A stretch of DNA of 64,000 nt from Jackrogersella multiformis. Lineage: Eukaryota > Ascomycota > Sordariomycetes > Xylariales > Hypoxylaceae. A program made the translations under genes and the position numbers. The stretch covers positions 2,790,001-2,854,000 of the forward strand of contig CADCXD010000002.1 of the NCBI GenBank assembly GCA_902806575.1. The letters run 5' to 3'. Of this stretch, positions 34,171 to 44,875 are shown piece after piece; within the stretch, counting starts at the first letter, position 1, and the number at the start of each line of letters is the position of its first letter. Below the pieces are notes generated by a model, which saw only the letters and a list, made by a program, of their open reading frames with translations, ran no database searches and was not told the DNA's origin.

Positions 34171-34980
34171 ATGAATAGCACTCATTCGCTTATCTCTCGA
34201 TGGAGCTCAAACGCCAGCAGCATCCCGCGCTTTGGACGGCTGCCCTGCTTCGGCAACATCCACATGAAGCCGTTCCCGAGCACGCGCACATTGGATTCGA
34301 ACTTTCTGGCCGAGTACCACGGCGAGCTCGACACTCTCCATCGCGAATGGGAAGTCCGCGTCTTCGAGTATTGGGAGAAGTACTGGGAGAGGATGAGCTC
34401 CGTCCAAGGAAGCCTGAACCAGGACGAACCTATAGAATTCAACCGATGCTCTGACTCCGCCGAGGCCGGGTCGATGCAGCCGTCTAAGTCCTTCAAAGAC
34501 TATCTCCGGGGACTCGCGACTTTTGACCGCTACGTATATCAAATGTACAAGCAGCGAGAGCTGAAACGACACCAAGCCAAGGCCATCAGCTCCAAGCAGA
34601 AGATCGACGCAAAGTACCGAAGCCAGCTCGGGATGCGTATCCACGAGACGACCGCAGAGGACTTCCCGACGAACCTCGACGAAATGGCATGCTACTGGGA
34701 CCCGTGGTACGTTACGGAGCCTCAACCTCGCCCTTACATGAGACCGAAAGTCGGAGGAAGCTACATAGTCAACGAGTATTACTCATCTGGCCATGAACTG
34801 CGACTGAGAAAGGTCTACCAGAAGGACGGGGTGGCCACGGTGACCTCTTGCTTTAGGCCGGACGAGTTTGACAAGTTGGATGCCACGACCTTGTATATTT
34901 ACGACCCCAACCGGCAGCCCGATATCTACAGCTCGTGGACGGAGAGGGAAGATAACGACACTGACGTTGAAAGCGCATGA
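34171..34980 (+). CDS. Uncharacterised 269-residue protein
   Basis: This is a single open frame from the ATG at 34171 (context CAATCATGAAT) to the stop at 34980, with fungal coding composition. I do not recognise a family. The protein is rich in Tyr, Trp and Arg. It has a central basic helical stretch (KQRELKRHQAKAISSKQK) and a C-terminal part with alternating beta-like segments (GGSYIVNEYY, RLRKVYQKDGVATV), and it ends in an acidic tail. There is no signal peptide or membrane segment. The consistent codon bias over 810 bp supports a real gene. It lies at the start of the accessory region, beside the UstYa-type gene. Confidence 0.65.
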   Translation: MNSTHSLISRWSSNASSIPRFGRLPCFGNIHMKPFPSTRTLDSNFLAEYHGELDTLHREWEVRVFEYWEKYWERMSSVQGSLNQDEPIEFNRCSDSAEAGSMQPSKSFKDYLRGLATFDRYVYQMYKQRELKRHQAKAISSKQKIDAKYRSQLGMRIHETTAEDFPTNLDEMACYWDPWYVTEPQPRPYMRPKVGGSYIVNEYYSSGHELRLRKVYQKDGVATVTSCFRPDEFDKLDATTLYIYDPNRQPDIYSSWTEREDNDTDVESA

Positions 34981-35429
34981 TGGACTAAAATAGATAAATT
35001 GCACGATATACTTACTATCACATCGATTGTTTAATATTATAGGGTACTTCTTGTTTTGATTATGTGAAAATATACTTCGAGAAACTCAAGATGCTTCTAT
35101 TGTCTCCTAGCAACGAGAACCTGAAATAGTGGAGGGAAATACAGACCTTCAGGGACTATATCGATAATCTTCAGGAGACGCAATATTTCACATACGACAC
35201 CATCTAAATTCCTCAGCTTACCTGAAATCTTAACCTTGTACGTCTGCTCCAAAGCATCATCACTTTTTACTTTTGACATGTGAAACCCCCAGCAATCGAC
35301 TAGGATGCCACGAGAACCTTCGCAAATCACCATACCTACGACTATTTCCGTAAGATGGCAGAAACAATTTGAACCACTTGTATTATATCTCGACTCTAGG
35401 TATAAATCGGATTGGATTTCTAAATGTAC
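34981..35429. other. Short convergent intergenic region
   Basis: This stretch lies between the orphan gene and the UstYa-type gene. A 78-codon minus-strand frame at 35097-35333 looks weakly protein-like but has no identifiable domain and no partners. Confidence 0.45.
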
Positions 35430-36420
35430 CTATATCCATTCATTGTCATCGACCCTATTCTTCTCGAGGTAATTGTACACCTCCTGGTAGTTCTTGCACA
35501 CGTGTTTCGCGTCCCACCCGTCGCTGCCGTCGAAGCCTTCGGGGAACGAGGTTTGCTCGCCCTCGAGCGCCACGTCCCCGCAGCACATTATGCCCTGCCG
35601 CAGGTAGTCGAAGCAGTGGTTCAGGTGCCACGGAGTCTCCCTGGGCACTCTGCTGGTGTCTGACGTGAGCGCCGAGTAGGCCTCGGCAATGGCGTACTGG
35701 GTGTTGGTGTTAGTCGCTTACTTACAGATGGATATTGAGTGGAGAGGAGGAGGGAGTAGAATAAGAAACGGGAGCCAATTACCAAGCAATGGAGCTGGTG
35801 CGTCATCGACGATGTGACGACGAACTCGTCAGGGTACGAGTTGAGCCGTGTTGGTAAGTTATCGAACTCTTCCGGGTCTTTGATCTTGAGGTAGCCAAGG
35901 CCCTCTAGCGGCGCGCACATATAATTAGTCTACTGACGCAACGGCTAATTCCCTGAGCGATGATCAGGCGGCATGGTTACTTACTCGGCACCAGGCCCAG
36001 CCACTTCTGCCGAGTCTCGTCTGAGAAGAACTCGGATGTGTTTTCCGGCACGAAGCCCGGGTCCGGGGAGAACGTCGTGATCTTCTGCGCGAATTCCGGC
36101 GCGAACCCCGTCAAGTCGCCGGCGCCTTCGAAGAAGTGCTCTCTCCCGTGGCGCCCCCAGCTGTTTCCTAGGAGCAGGACTATGATGACCACTAGGAGAA
36201 ACGTATCGACTATCCACCAGTACTCTTTGAGGAGAGCGCAGAACCCGCCCTCGTTTTCTTGCTTTCCCGTTCGCGACGTCGCTCCTCCGTTCATGTAGTC
36301 TTTGTCATTTAAGTCGAGCGCCTCTAGGTCAACGTCCGTGCTGCTCGAATCGTCGCGGTCATCCTCGTGAACGGTGCTGAGCGACCGATATTCATCCTTC
36401 TGTCTCCTGTGGTCCTTCAT
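35430..36420 (-). CDS. UstYa-like (DUF3328) oxidase
   Basis: Three exons (35985-36420, 35783-35904, 35430-35696) encode 274 residues. The first intron must use the CGCTAG acceptor at 35905, because nearer AGs bring stops or break the frame. One membrane helix lies at about residues 68-90 (WWIVDTFLLVVIIVLLLG) after an acidic cytosolic N-terminus. The two HxxHC motifs that define the family are intact: HQLHC at 181-185 and HLNHC at 210-214, the latter followed by FDYLRQGIMCCGD. UstYa-family proteins catalyse oxidations or cyclisations in fungal peptide (RiPP) and polyketide pathways, in membrane-linked form. The nearest pathway gene fragments are the PKS relic and acyltransferase about 3-6 kb away. 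I find no repeat-containing RiPP precursor in the window, so its present substrate is open. Confidence 0.88.
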
Positions 36421-37279
36421 CTTTACTATTTATTTTTTCTCCTCCGATACTGAAACGGTTGAAACTGGAAACGGCCCTGCCGTGCGAATTGTAGTGAGCT
36501 GGTTAGCTATATCAAGTTTGCTTATTAAAATGATAGCGTCGAATAGAATGGGATCCCGGCCCGATAAGAATAGAACCTGAAGGTGGAAAAGGCGTCGTAA
36601 GTAGTTACGCGTCTAAACGAACGGAAAGGAAAATAATTAAAGATGAACAGAATGAGCATGCATTTACATAGGAGACAAAAGTGAATGAGATAGGAATAGA
36701 GGAATTGTAGATCAGATGACTAAGACCCTGGTGATTTGCGACCCTAGGCGTCGAGTCCCGCAATGTTGAAACGAAAGACGTCGCGGCGTTGCGCAGCGCG
36801 CCTCCTATCACTACTTACTAGGATGTATCACGTCTCTTGGTGGGCTCGACGACCGCACGTTCCCTCCATATATCGTAAGATTGGAAGTTGTCTATGGCTA
36901 TTTTATAACTAGTCGTGTCCAATAGCTATGGCGCATTGTCCTCCCGCTCCTGTTATATAGTACCTGGGCATGCTTGGCATGATAGTATCTAAAGATTCTC
37001 ATCTCGGCTCATATCTAGGTTAGTCAATCATCTTTCACCCATTATAACACTCAAAATATACATCCGTATTCGATGGGCTATAATATATTATCCGTTCGTC
37101 ATTTTTATATTTCTAGTTTTCGGGGTTGATGAGAGCTTGTCAAAGTATGCATCTGCCTGATGTTGGGCAGATTTACTCCATTCGCCTCTGAGGCTCGCAC
37201 CACTTCAAGGAACAAGTGGCCACATTGCCAAATGGTATCTTCATTGATAATAGCGATTTCTGCTGATCCGTGGATTTTG
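36421..37279. other. Intergenic region
   Basis: This is the upstream region of the UstYa-type gene. It is AT-rich in its second half. No gene is recognised. Confidence 0.5.
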
Positions 37280-37600
37280 TTATGAAGACCCGACAGCCTC
37301 GACCACGTTGTAATGCTCGTCGTGAACGCCTCTGTCCACGAGGGCGTGGCCGATCCCTCTTTCCGTGCTCGGACCGATGAACCTTTTGCTGAACGCCTCT
37401 ACGCTCTGGAGGTGCGTATTCAGACCACCGTCCACGGACGCCGCGGAGTATCTCTGTTGTGTACCTACCTTCGTCGCATCGAACCATGGACGAACTGAGG
37501 CAATCTCGATCACTTTTGCGTAGTAAGCGCGAGCCTCCGACACGTCCTTCAAGTCGCGTGCATCATCATTCCCAATGAATAATAGGCAGGAACTTAATTG
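37280..37600 (-). pseudogene. Unidentified coding fragment
   Basis: An open stretch without an ATG is bounded upstream by an in-frame TGA at 37601-37603 and downstream by TAA at 37280-37282. The translated part contains DVSEARAYYAKVIEIASVRP and a C-terminal HDEHYNVVEAVGSS. Its helix-like amphipathic pattern and composition look like real protein. I do not recognise the family. It could be the last exon of a gene whose 5' exons I cannot find, or a relic. Its position inside the decayed accessory region favours a relic. Confidence 0.35.
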
Positions 37601-39351
37601 TCAGGTACGGAGAGAAAAGAGGGAAATGGAGAGAAGAGGAGAGCACAACGTATGTACGTGTGGTCGTGTGGTCGTGAGAATGATTCTGAAGTAGGGCCTG
37701 ATGATGATAAACTCTGCCAATCCGACTCATCGAAATCGGATGGTTACGAGTCTTCACTCGATTGATTGATTGCTCAATCTATCATGCGGTGGGGAATTGG
37801 TCGTTGCCGCAAGGCAACGGGAGTAAGAGGTGCTACCAGTTGTTGCGCACCTTTCAGTGAGAAATCAGAATGTGAAATATTTGTTCTACTGTGCACAATA
37901 GTAAATAACTTCTTGAAAAGAATTTTACCGACTTATGGGTAGACGAATGTCTGTTCCTTATTACGTAGGCTTCGCCATAACCACTTAAATTTCTGTTCGA
38001 AACTTGGCATTAGGACGGCATTTCCCCCGCCCCGGTAGGTTTCTCGTTTCCGTTTAGAGATACATGTCTCGCGATCTCATCGTCGGGCTTTTCGTAAGGC
38101 TCGTGGTGAATAAGGATCTGAAAAGGAGTAAAGCTGATGTGCTCCATATGTCTTGTGCTCGTGTTGCAAAAGGCATTTGGTAGAAGTTCATCCCGCTCAC
38201 ATTAGATGTCTCATGTCGTCAAACATCTCACTAACCGGACTAGCTTAGATAACTCTCATTATCGTCGTAGGAGAGATAGGCTGCCAATAGTCCGTTGTGT
38301 TGTTCCGATTCCACCTTAGGTATCTCCGTATTATCGTACAGATGTGTACAGACATCGAGGAAGGTAAGTGGAGGTTTCGGAGTTAGGTTAGATTCTTCCC
38401 CAGGGATGGAATAATTAGTGCTCCAAGTCTTACTTCGTAAGGACAGTTAATTGACTGTATTCTTGTTGAATTTATGAGTGATTATCGTCGGAGCCATAAA
38501 TAAGGTGTAGCCCTTGATAGACCAAAGACTCCAGTTTCTTCCCTAGTAGAGTAGGTGAAGTATCCATCGGCTTTATCGTCCACCAAGGGTGACGCATACG
38601 TTGGTGGTGACTCCTTCGGAGTTGAGTTATTTGGAGGGTAGATATACTGCAGAGATCTATGGGGAGAGGTGTACATATATTCGCGAAAACGTGTTTGAAG
38701 CAAAGGTAATGAAAGGAGTAAGGAAAGGAGTGAGAAGGAATAATTGAAAATTGAGAACCTTAGTGGTTGTAGAATAGCTTATGTAATCCATGGATTAAGT
38801 TAAACTCAGTATGTTTGAGTTTGAAGTTTGAACCGAATGAAAACGAAAACAGCTCATCAATCACATCATGGTCTAATCAACCGTCCTAACATACACGAAA
38901 CTATAATCATTAGGTAAGTTTCGTGACTATAAAAGATTGAATTCAAAGGCAGATTGGCTAAGAGAAGTGCGGTATTGATGTTTTTTAGACAGCAGCTACC
39001 TACCTAGGTACATAGGATACCTATTATCGCAATATTAGGCAAGCACTTGGCATGCTGTAATCGGCCGCCCTATGTCCTCCGGGTTATAGTGGATCCACTC
39101 CGACAAGGACCCACTCAACCCCCGGAGCGACACCACCACGGCACCTTCTACTCTATTCAATCTTGATTCCGACTATATTTCATTGGAATCTTTCCCGGAG
39201 ATCATCATTGTAACCCATTGGTCAAAAGACACGCAAACGTGGGTACATCTCCGTGCCCTCAAGCCAGTCGAAAGCTTCTACGTTGATGGTTTTCGAATTT
39301 CGTCATGTTCGATTGCCTTTAATTCCAAAAATACCGAATTTACGAGTTTCT
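37601..39351. other. Intergenic region before the PKS relic
   Basis: This stretch is AT-rich with no recognisable gene. CCTACCTAGGTACATAGG lies at about 38999-39015. By position, this is where sequence 3' of the PKS would lie, but nothing can be read. Confidence 0.45.
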
Positions 39352-40745
39352 TTAGCGCGCGGCCGTTTGTCTTTCTTGTAGCTTGCCCGCCACTATCTTG
39401 GACAACGTCATTACATTCGTTTTTCTATCCATCAGCGTTGAGAATAGGACGTCCACTCCTGTCGCGCTGAAAATGGACTGTCGTAACTCCGCCGCAAGCA
39501 TCGAGTCCATTCCGAAGTCCGACAGAGGTGTCTTGACGTCCAACTTGTGAATGGGAACTATAATCAAGCTAGACATCTTCTGCGCAAAATAATATCCTTA
39601 ATAACGGTCATAAGGGTCGCTTTATCCCCCGAGTCGAGTGCTTCGCTAATTGTGGACCATTGCGAACCTGCACCTTGTGCTGTCTCGCTAGCGCTGCTAC
39701 GTTAAGGGCACAAGTCAGTACGGAGAAGCGTGCGTCATCTAGGAATTGCCAATATCCGTTGTAGCCTTTTCCATGCTTGTCTTGAAGACCTGTACCTCCA
39801 GACCAGTGAGAAGGTGCGGATGCGAGAGCAGGTCATTAGGGTGTGCTGAGGTTGGTGGCTGGGATAGAGCGAAATCGAAGATCTGCAGCAGTTCGTCTTC
39901 GGTGATAGAGCGGATACCTTTACGAAGTAGAAGGTCCTCTATGTGTGGGTTCTCATGCAGATACCCAACCTCGGACACCATGCTTATTCCAAGAGAGATG
40001 GCTCGTAGACCGAAGCTACGACGGTAGCGGGCAAAGACGTCCAAGAAGTTGTTGGCAGCGCAGTAGTTACTCTATGTGGCGGTGCCAACCTTGCCGTTGA
40101 TAGAGCTTGTCATGATGAAGAAGTCGAGCTCCTTTTCCTTATCGAGTTTCGAGTGCGTTGTGCACGTTCCAGCTACCTTTGACCTTTGCCTCGGTGCCCT
40201 TAAGCCAGGTCTCTCGAGACATGAGGTACTTGAAGATGGCTTCGTCTAGGCCCATTGCAGCCTAGCGGTGCTAGCATTCGCGAGTGGTAACAACGTTGCA
40301 ATGGCATTCTATCGATCGCGAAACTGTTTATTCATGCGCTCGTTAGGTACGGCTCGGCTGATCATGAGCCCAGAGTTGTCCTTGATATATTCATAGTCTA
40401 CAATTGGGTTCTTCGCATGATCTACGATTGCCACAATGTCGTGAGACATGGATTCATGGTCTGCCCGTGGATCTAATTCAAGCGAGAAGATCTTCGTCGA
40501 AGGTTGGTCGATCATTACGGCTCGTGCGAGCCCGGGGAATAGAGAAAGGGTTTGGTCGAAGGCTTTGTGGACGCCGCACATGTGACCCAGACGATATGTG
40601 CTACCTGCTCGATGATCTGCTTAATTCCAAGAAAATCGCGTTGATTAGCCCCAACAAGAATAACCCTTTCTAGCTCGACAGTGGAGATGACAAGTGCATT
40701 AGCCGGAATGGAGGATGCAGTCAGATCTTTGATTGCTATCTGTTG
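39352..40745 (-). pseudogene. 3' remnant of a highly reducing polyketide synthase
   Basis: Reading from 40745 down to 39352, several frames together show the C-terminal part of an iterative type I PKS. A linker between the ER and KR regions comes first (FPGLARAVMIDQPSTKIFSLEL lies within 40309-40581). KR-domain segments follow (40260-40160, then the active-site region and helix ending FARYRRSFGLR at about 40020-40044). The acyl carrier protein is last (39352-39576), with the phosphopantetheine serine in GMDSML. The gene is dead: an in-frame TAG lies at 40072-40074 in the KR. Frame changes occur near 40580, near 40150 and between 39739 and 39576. KS, AT, DH and most ER sequence is absent upstream. 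The domain order KR-ACP at the C-terminus is that of fungal HR-PKSs. The neighbouring acyltransferase and UstYa-type gene may be survivors of the same pathway. Confidence 0.85.
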
Positions 40746-41631
40746 CAGTGCACATTTTGAAGCAATAGGCGATATTAGTCATGAGTATTAGGTACAAGAG
40801 AACACTTCTCGGATCTTGTTGATGTCATACGCATAGGTACCTAAAGCGAAGGCGGAGTATCGTCAATATATGCATGTTGGTTAATACGAAGTGCGTTGGA
40901 GCACATGAAACTGAGTTACCTACCTAGGTAGTTAACCTGGTTAACCTAGATGAGATCTGCCAGGAGACCTTATAAGGTATGGGTATATGCAAGACTGGAC
41001 CAACAGGTAACAGAGATAATTAGATTGTGTACAAATAGGACGCACTCCCCTTCGAAGGAATATGTAACTACCTAGGTAGTTACAGGTACATACATACATC
41101 AGAGCGTTCGTTGACGCAAGAGACGTCCAGAGTACCCCGAGGGGCAGAGCTGGAGTACCGCGAAGGAAGAGGGACAAAGCAAGGGCCTACGAGGACCTTA
41201 GGTCCATAAATAATCTAAGTATGAATCCAATCCTGAACCTTTGTTCCCAGCTCTCATAGCCTTTGTCACAGTTGATAGGTACTCCGACGGCGCAGCCTGT
41301 AGGGCTTACAGAAATTGGGTGAAGTTGCAACGGTATCTTTAATTCTAACCTAGCCACATGTTGTTATTACTGTGTATACTTCTGTGCTTGTCTCCCTGTT
41401 TAGGTTTAGGTAGTCTGCAATCTTCTGCTTCGATCTTTGATAAAACCCATCAACCATAGCTGATTTCCACTCTATACGGCGTCATTGAACTAGATATTTT
41501 CTAAACCCTCTATCTTGAGGTCACGTCAACCTTTACGTCGGTTTCCTACCTAGTTAAAGGTGATCTCACCAATTTTATTTAAAAGAGTACCGAACACTCC
41601 ATTCTCCTGCTACTCTCGGTGAGTTGCAAAC
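40746..41631. other. Intergenic region
   Basis: Upstream PKS sequence would be expected here but cannot be read. The region contains two TACCTAGGTA palindromes, near 40917-40937 and at 41064-41083, and the promoter of the acyltransferase. The promoter has no obvious TATA box. Confidence 0.45.
41064..41083. repeat. 20-bp perfect palindrome with CCTAGG core
   Basis: GTAACTACCTAGGTAGTTAC is identical to its reverse complement. It is one of the most perfect copies of the dispersed motif in this window. Confidence 0.9.
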
Positions 41632-42963
41632 ATGGTATGGAAAAAAGTGTCAGATACACGCTGGGAGCGTCCAGTGGATGGCCTAGAGGGCTACTTTATC
41701 GTCGTGGCGAACATTTCCGCCGGATTGTGTGATGGACGCGAGCACTACACGCTGTTCTCAAAACTGAAGCTGGATACGGATTCTGCGGATGTGACACCGG
41801 CCCTTAAGCATGCGTGGAAGCAGATCCGCTATGAGCAGCCACAGATCGCTACTACGGTGGACGGGATGAAGAAGGTATACGAAGTCCCAGATGGGAAGGC
41901 GTTAGAAGAATGGATAGAGTCGACGTTTGTGGTCTCCTCGGCATCCGACGGCGAGGAGCTTTACCAGTCCGTGAAGCCTATCAAGCAGGCCACGTTGTAC
42001 TATCTCCCCAAATCCTCGGAGCTGATATTCCGAGGCCATCATCACACGCTAGATGGCACTGGCGTGTTGCTGTTCTGGCATAGTTATCTGGATGCTCTGG
42101 CCTCGCCGATCAAGGACATCACATTTGGCGACGAGCCGGCGAGGCTCGCACCTATCATGGAGGAGGTACTGGGCTATCCGGAGCAACCAACACAGGCACA
42201 GAAAGAGAAAACCACGGAACTATTCCTAAGCTGGGCCGCTCACGCCCCTGGCATCGGGCCCGTCTCGCAGCTCGGTGCGTCTCCGACGGGACGAAGCCGT
42301 AACACCGAGCTGGTGTTTCCCACCGAGATCACCGAGTCGTTAGTCGCGGCCTGCAAGGACAGGGGCATCAGCATGACTGCCGCTATACACGCCGCGTATG
42401 TCAGAGCTATAGTCAAGCATGCGGACCCCAAGTCCAAGCTCGGGCAGTACGTGACATCGGCCCAGTTCAACCTACGCCCGTATCTTCCGGAACCTTACAG
42501 CTCGAGCAAGCACGCAGTGTCAGTCTACTATAGCCCATTGCCCTACAAAGTCGACCTCCCGATTTCGTACTGGGACATCGCTAAGTCGCTGCACGAATAC
42601 TACCAGACCTCGTTCAAGGGCGACGCCGAGGCGCTCGAGATGAGGGGGCATTTTATGCGAGTGCTGTGCGGCGCCGTCCAAACGCCCGAGTTCCTCGCCA
42701 ACCCGATATCCAAGGACGCCCTTGTTAGCAGCCTTGGCGTTGCAGAGCGCTACATGCAACGCGAGTACGGCAACGGAATCAAGGTCACGGACCTCAAGAT
42801 GGGCGTCGATGTCGTTATGGGCATGAGCATGTTCTTCTTCTACACTTTCCGTGACCAGCTGAGACTGGTATATAGCTTTAACGACGGGTTCGAGGAGCCC
42901 GATAATATCCAGATGTATTTGGAGGAGGTGCAGACGATTCTTATCGAAGAATTACTGTCATAG
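41632..42963 (+). CDS. HxxxD acyltransferase, condensation-like
   Basis: This intronless gene encodes 443 residues from the ATG at 41632. The active-site motif HxxxD is intact at His137-Asp141 (HHTLDGTG). It is embedded in the fold shared by NRPS condensation domains, BAHD acyltransferases and the trichothecene 15-O-acetyltransferase group. The N-terminal start WKKVSDTRWERPVDGLEGYF is characteristic of this fungal subgroup. The second conserved region (DFGWG in BAHD enzymes) is not evident in that form, as in other fungal members. The enzyme should transfer an acyl group from CoA to a hydroxyl or amine of a secondary metabolite or fatty alcohol. It lies about 890 bp from the PKS relic and is transcribed away from it. 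Codon use is normal, and no damage is visible. Confidence 0.8.
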   Translation: MVWKKVSDTRWERPVDGLEGYFIVVANISAGLCDGREHYTLFSKLKLDTDSADVTPALKHAWKQIRYEQPQIATTVDGMKKVYEVPDGKALEEWIESTFVVSSASDGEELYQSVKPIKQATLYYLPKSSELIFRGHHHTLDGTGVLLFWHSYLDALASPIKDITFGDEPARLAPIMEEVLGYPEQPTQAQKEKTTELFLSWAAHAPGIGPVSQLGASPTGRSRNTELVFPTEITESLVAACKDRGISMTAAIHAAYVRAIVKHADPKSKLGQYVTSAQFNLRPYLPEPYSSSKHAVSVYYSPLPYKVDLPISYWDIAKSLHEYYQTSFKGDAEALEMRGHFMRVLCGAVQTPEFLANPISKDALVSSLGVAERYMQREYGNGIKVTDLKMGVDVVMGMSMFFFYTFRDQLRLVYSFNDGFEEPDNIQMYLEEVQTILIEELLS

Positions 42964-43989
42964 GTTGAGACAGATTATGTCCGTGTGGATAACCACCCTC
43001 GTTACATTGGGGCTATTGTGCTTCTTATGACATTATATTACGCAATTTTTACTCTTGATAGTGTTTGAAGAATATAAAAATTTTGTTCAAAAGATGGCTC
43101 GATCTACATAATTAATGATTGTGTTTACTTTTTATGTAGAGAAATTGAGGTGAGAGAGCTTGTCTTTATATGTCCCGTGTATTAAAGGAGGCATAATACC
43201 TGATATTAAGGGATGTGACATATATATCCCTCTTCATTATCCTCCTTGCAAGTAAAAGGTAGGTAGGAAAATAAAGTATCGGTTATCCCGTCTCCGGGAA
43301 ATAATATCACGTGATACCGCGCCGTGGCTCCGGAACCATCAAACACCCCATACTAAAGATCCGATATTACAGATAGCATATTACCCGTAAACAATTGTAG
43401 CTTATATTTCTTTATTGATCTTAAACAAATGAGTCGAATGGAGTAATCTCCACTCTCGCACATCCAATATCTTATCTTGCTATATTATGAGTGGCTACCT
43501 AATAGCCGCATCATATTTCCTTGTGGCACGTGATACCCCCGGGACTCACCGCGCCTCGAAGCACAGCTAATAGGTCAATTGAATCTAGGTAGGTGACGGC
43601 TCCTGTTGTCGTTAAACATTAGAATTTATGTTTTCAATATATTTTAACCGCCTATTATGAATCATGACTAGCCCTGGAAACCATTCTCTGTCACTTGATT
43701 AGAAACGCGAGGTCCATAGTTATTAGGTAGTTCATAATAATTCATCTAGTAGGCTGTACCTTAAAGTTGTAGGAGCATCGGGCAGAGCTCTCAGCAGAAT
43801 ATGACATACATGCACGGTTTAGGGAAGTCAGGACTTACTCAGGACCGGAGAAAGGTCAAGCGAAAAATAAAAATAAAACCCCTTTAAAAAACTACAATAT
43901 CAAGTTTCGTCTTCCCGGCCCTACCTCAGCTCCTCAAGATACGTGTAACACTACGGAATGGAAATCTCCACATCAGGAGAAGTTTCTGA
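42964..43989. other. Intergenic region
   Basis: This stretch is AT-rich with a 12-bp palindrome TATCACGTGATA at 43305-43316 (E-box core). A second CACGTGATA lies near 43525, in both cases close to a CCGCGCC-like word. Nothing coding is recognised. Confidence 0.5.
43305..43316. promoter_or_regulatory. Palindromic CACGTG element
   Basis: TATCACGTGATA is a perfect palindrome around an E-box core, the kind of site bound by fungal bHLH regulators. It lies more than 300 bp from any intact start, so its function is uncertain. Confidence 0.3.
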
Positions 43990-44369
43990 ATTTTCGAGGA
44001 CCGCAAGCTTATCGACATCGGCAACACAGTGCAAAAACAATATCACGGAGGTGTGCTGCGGATTTCCGAATGGGCCGACATCGTCAACCTCAGCATCCTT
44101 GGTGGGGATGGAATAGTGAATGCTTTGGCACAAACGATTGCTGATCCTGAATTACCCGACCGCGATGAACGGGGGTTTCTCATTTTTGCTGAAATGACTT
44201 CTAAGGGAAGCCTGGCTACTGGTGCCGCGTGCGTACCTACACAAGTAAATGCATCGAGCTGGCGAGGAAGAGCACCATATCGGTTAACGGCTTCGTAGCT
44301 ACGCAAGCCTTAACCAAACATGATGGCGATGTTGTCACTGACGAGAAAGACTTCGCCGTCTTCACTTAA
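43990..44369 (+). pseudogene. Orotidine-5'-phosphate decarboxylase remnant
   Basis: Two adjacent frames carry the C-terminal half of an OMP decarboxylase (pyrG/URA3 type). The first, 43990 to about 44230, contains the active-site region EDRKLIDIGNTVQKQYHGG, then RISEWADIVN and LIFAEMTSKGSLATG. The second, about 44245-44369, continues with IELARKSTISVNGFV and ends KDFAVFT before a TAA. A frame change lies between them, and the first part is cut by a TGA at 43987-43989. The N-terminal region of the enzyme is missing. OMP decarboxylase completes UMP synthesis, and a functional copy must exist elsewhere. The fragment looks like a truncated duplicate that has decayed. Several active-site residues remain, so decay may be fairly recent. 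Confidence 0.85.
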
Positions 44370-44875
44370 ACCAATTGTGCTAATTACCTACCTAGGAGGT
44401 AGGTAATAGTTAATAAAGTGATTGTGTACCTAGGTACTAAAAGCTACCTAGGTATCTCTAATATGGATGTGTGAGAACTCGATAGTTCTCTACCTACTAG
44501 GTACCTTTGTACAATCGTCCCCCTCCCAAGTAATCGTCCCCCTCCTAAGTAAAGGTTCTTCGAATGAGTAAGGATTCTTCGAATGAAAACAATACTTATT
44601 TTTCGAAAATAAGAATTATGAGTCACTACATTTTCCCGCTAGGTACCTAGGTAGGTACAAACAGACCTGTTGTTTAAAAACTGGGCTATTTTTGAGGGAC
44701 AATCACTTGTTGATATGTTATTATATAGGTACCTCCCGTCGCTGTGATTGATGCTTCTTCATTCACCAAAACATTACATTTCTCCTCCTACACACATTAC
44801 CTACACCCAAAACAAACAAACAAAACTCTAAATTACTATTACTATTACTTACACATTTCTTGAAAGATAGCAACG
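44370..44875. other. Intergenic region with repeat fragments
   Basis: This stretch contains a gapped palindrome around CCTAGGAGG (about 44386-44406), a tandem AATCGTCCCCCTCC unit at 44513-44545, and copy 2 of the 30-bp dispersed repeat. The final 100 bp is the A/C-rich leader of the F-box/ankyrin gene. Confidence 0.5.
44547..44576 (+). repeat. Dispersed repeat fragment, copy 2
   Basis: This sequence matches 20872-20901 at 28 of 30 bases. It directly follows two tandem AATCGTCCCCCTCC units, and TTCTTCGAATG is repeated again just after it. Confidence 0.6.
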
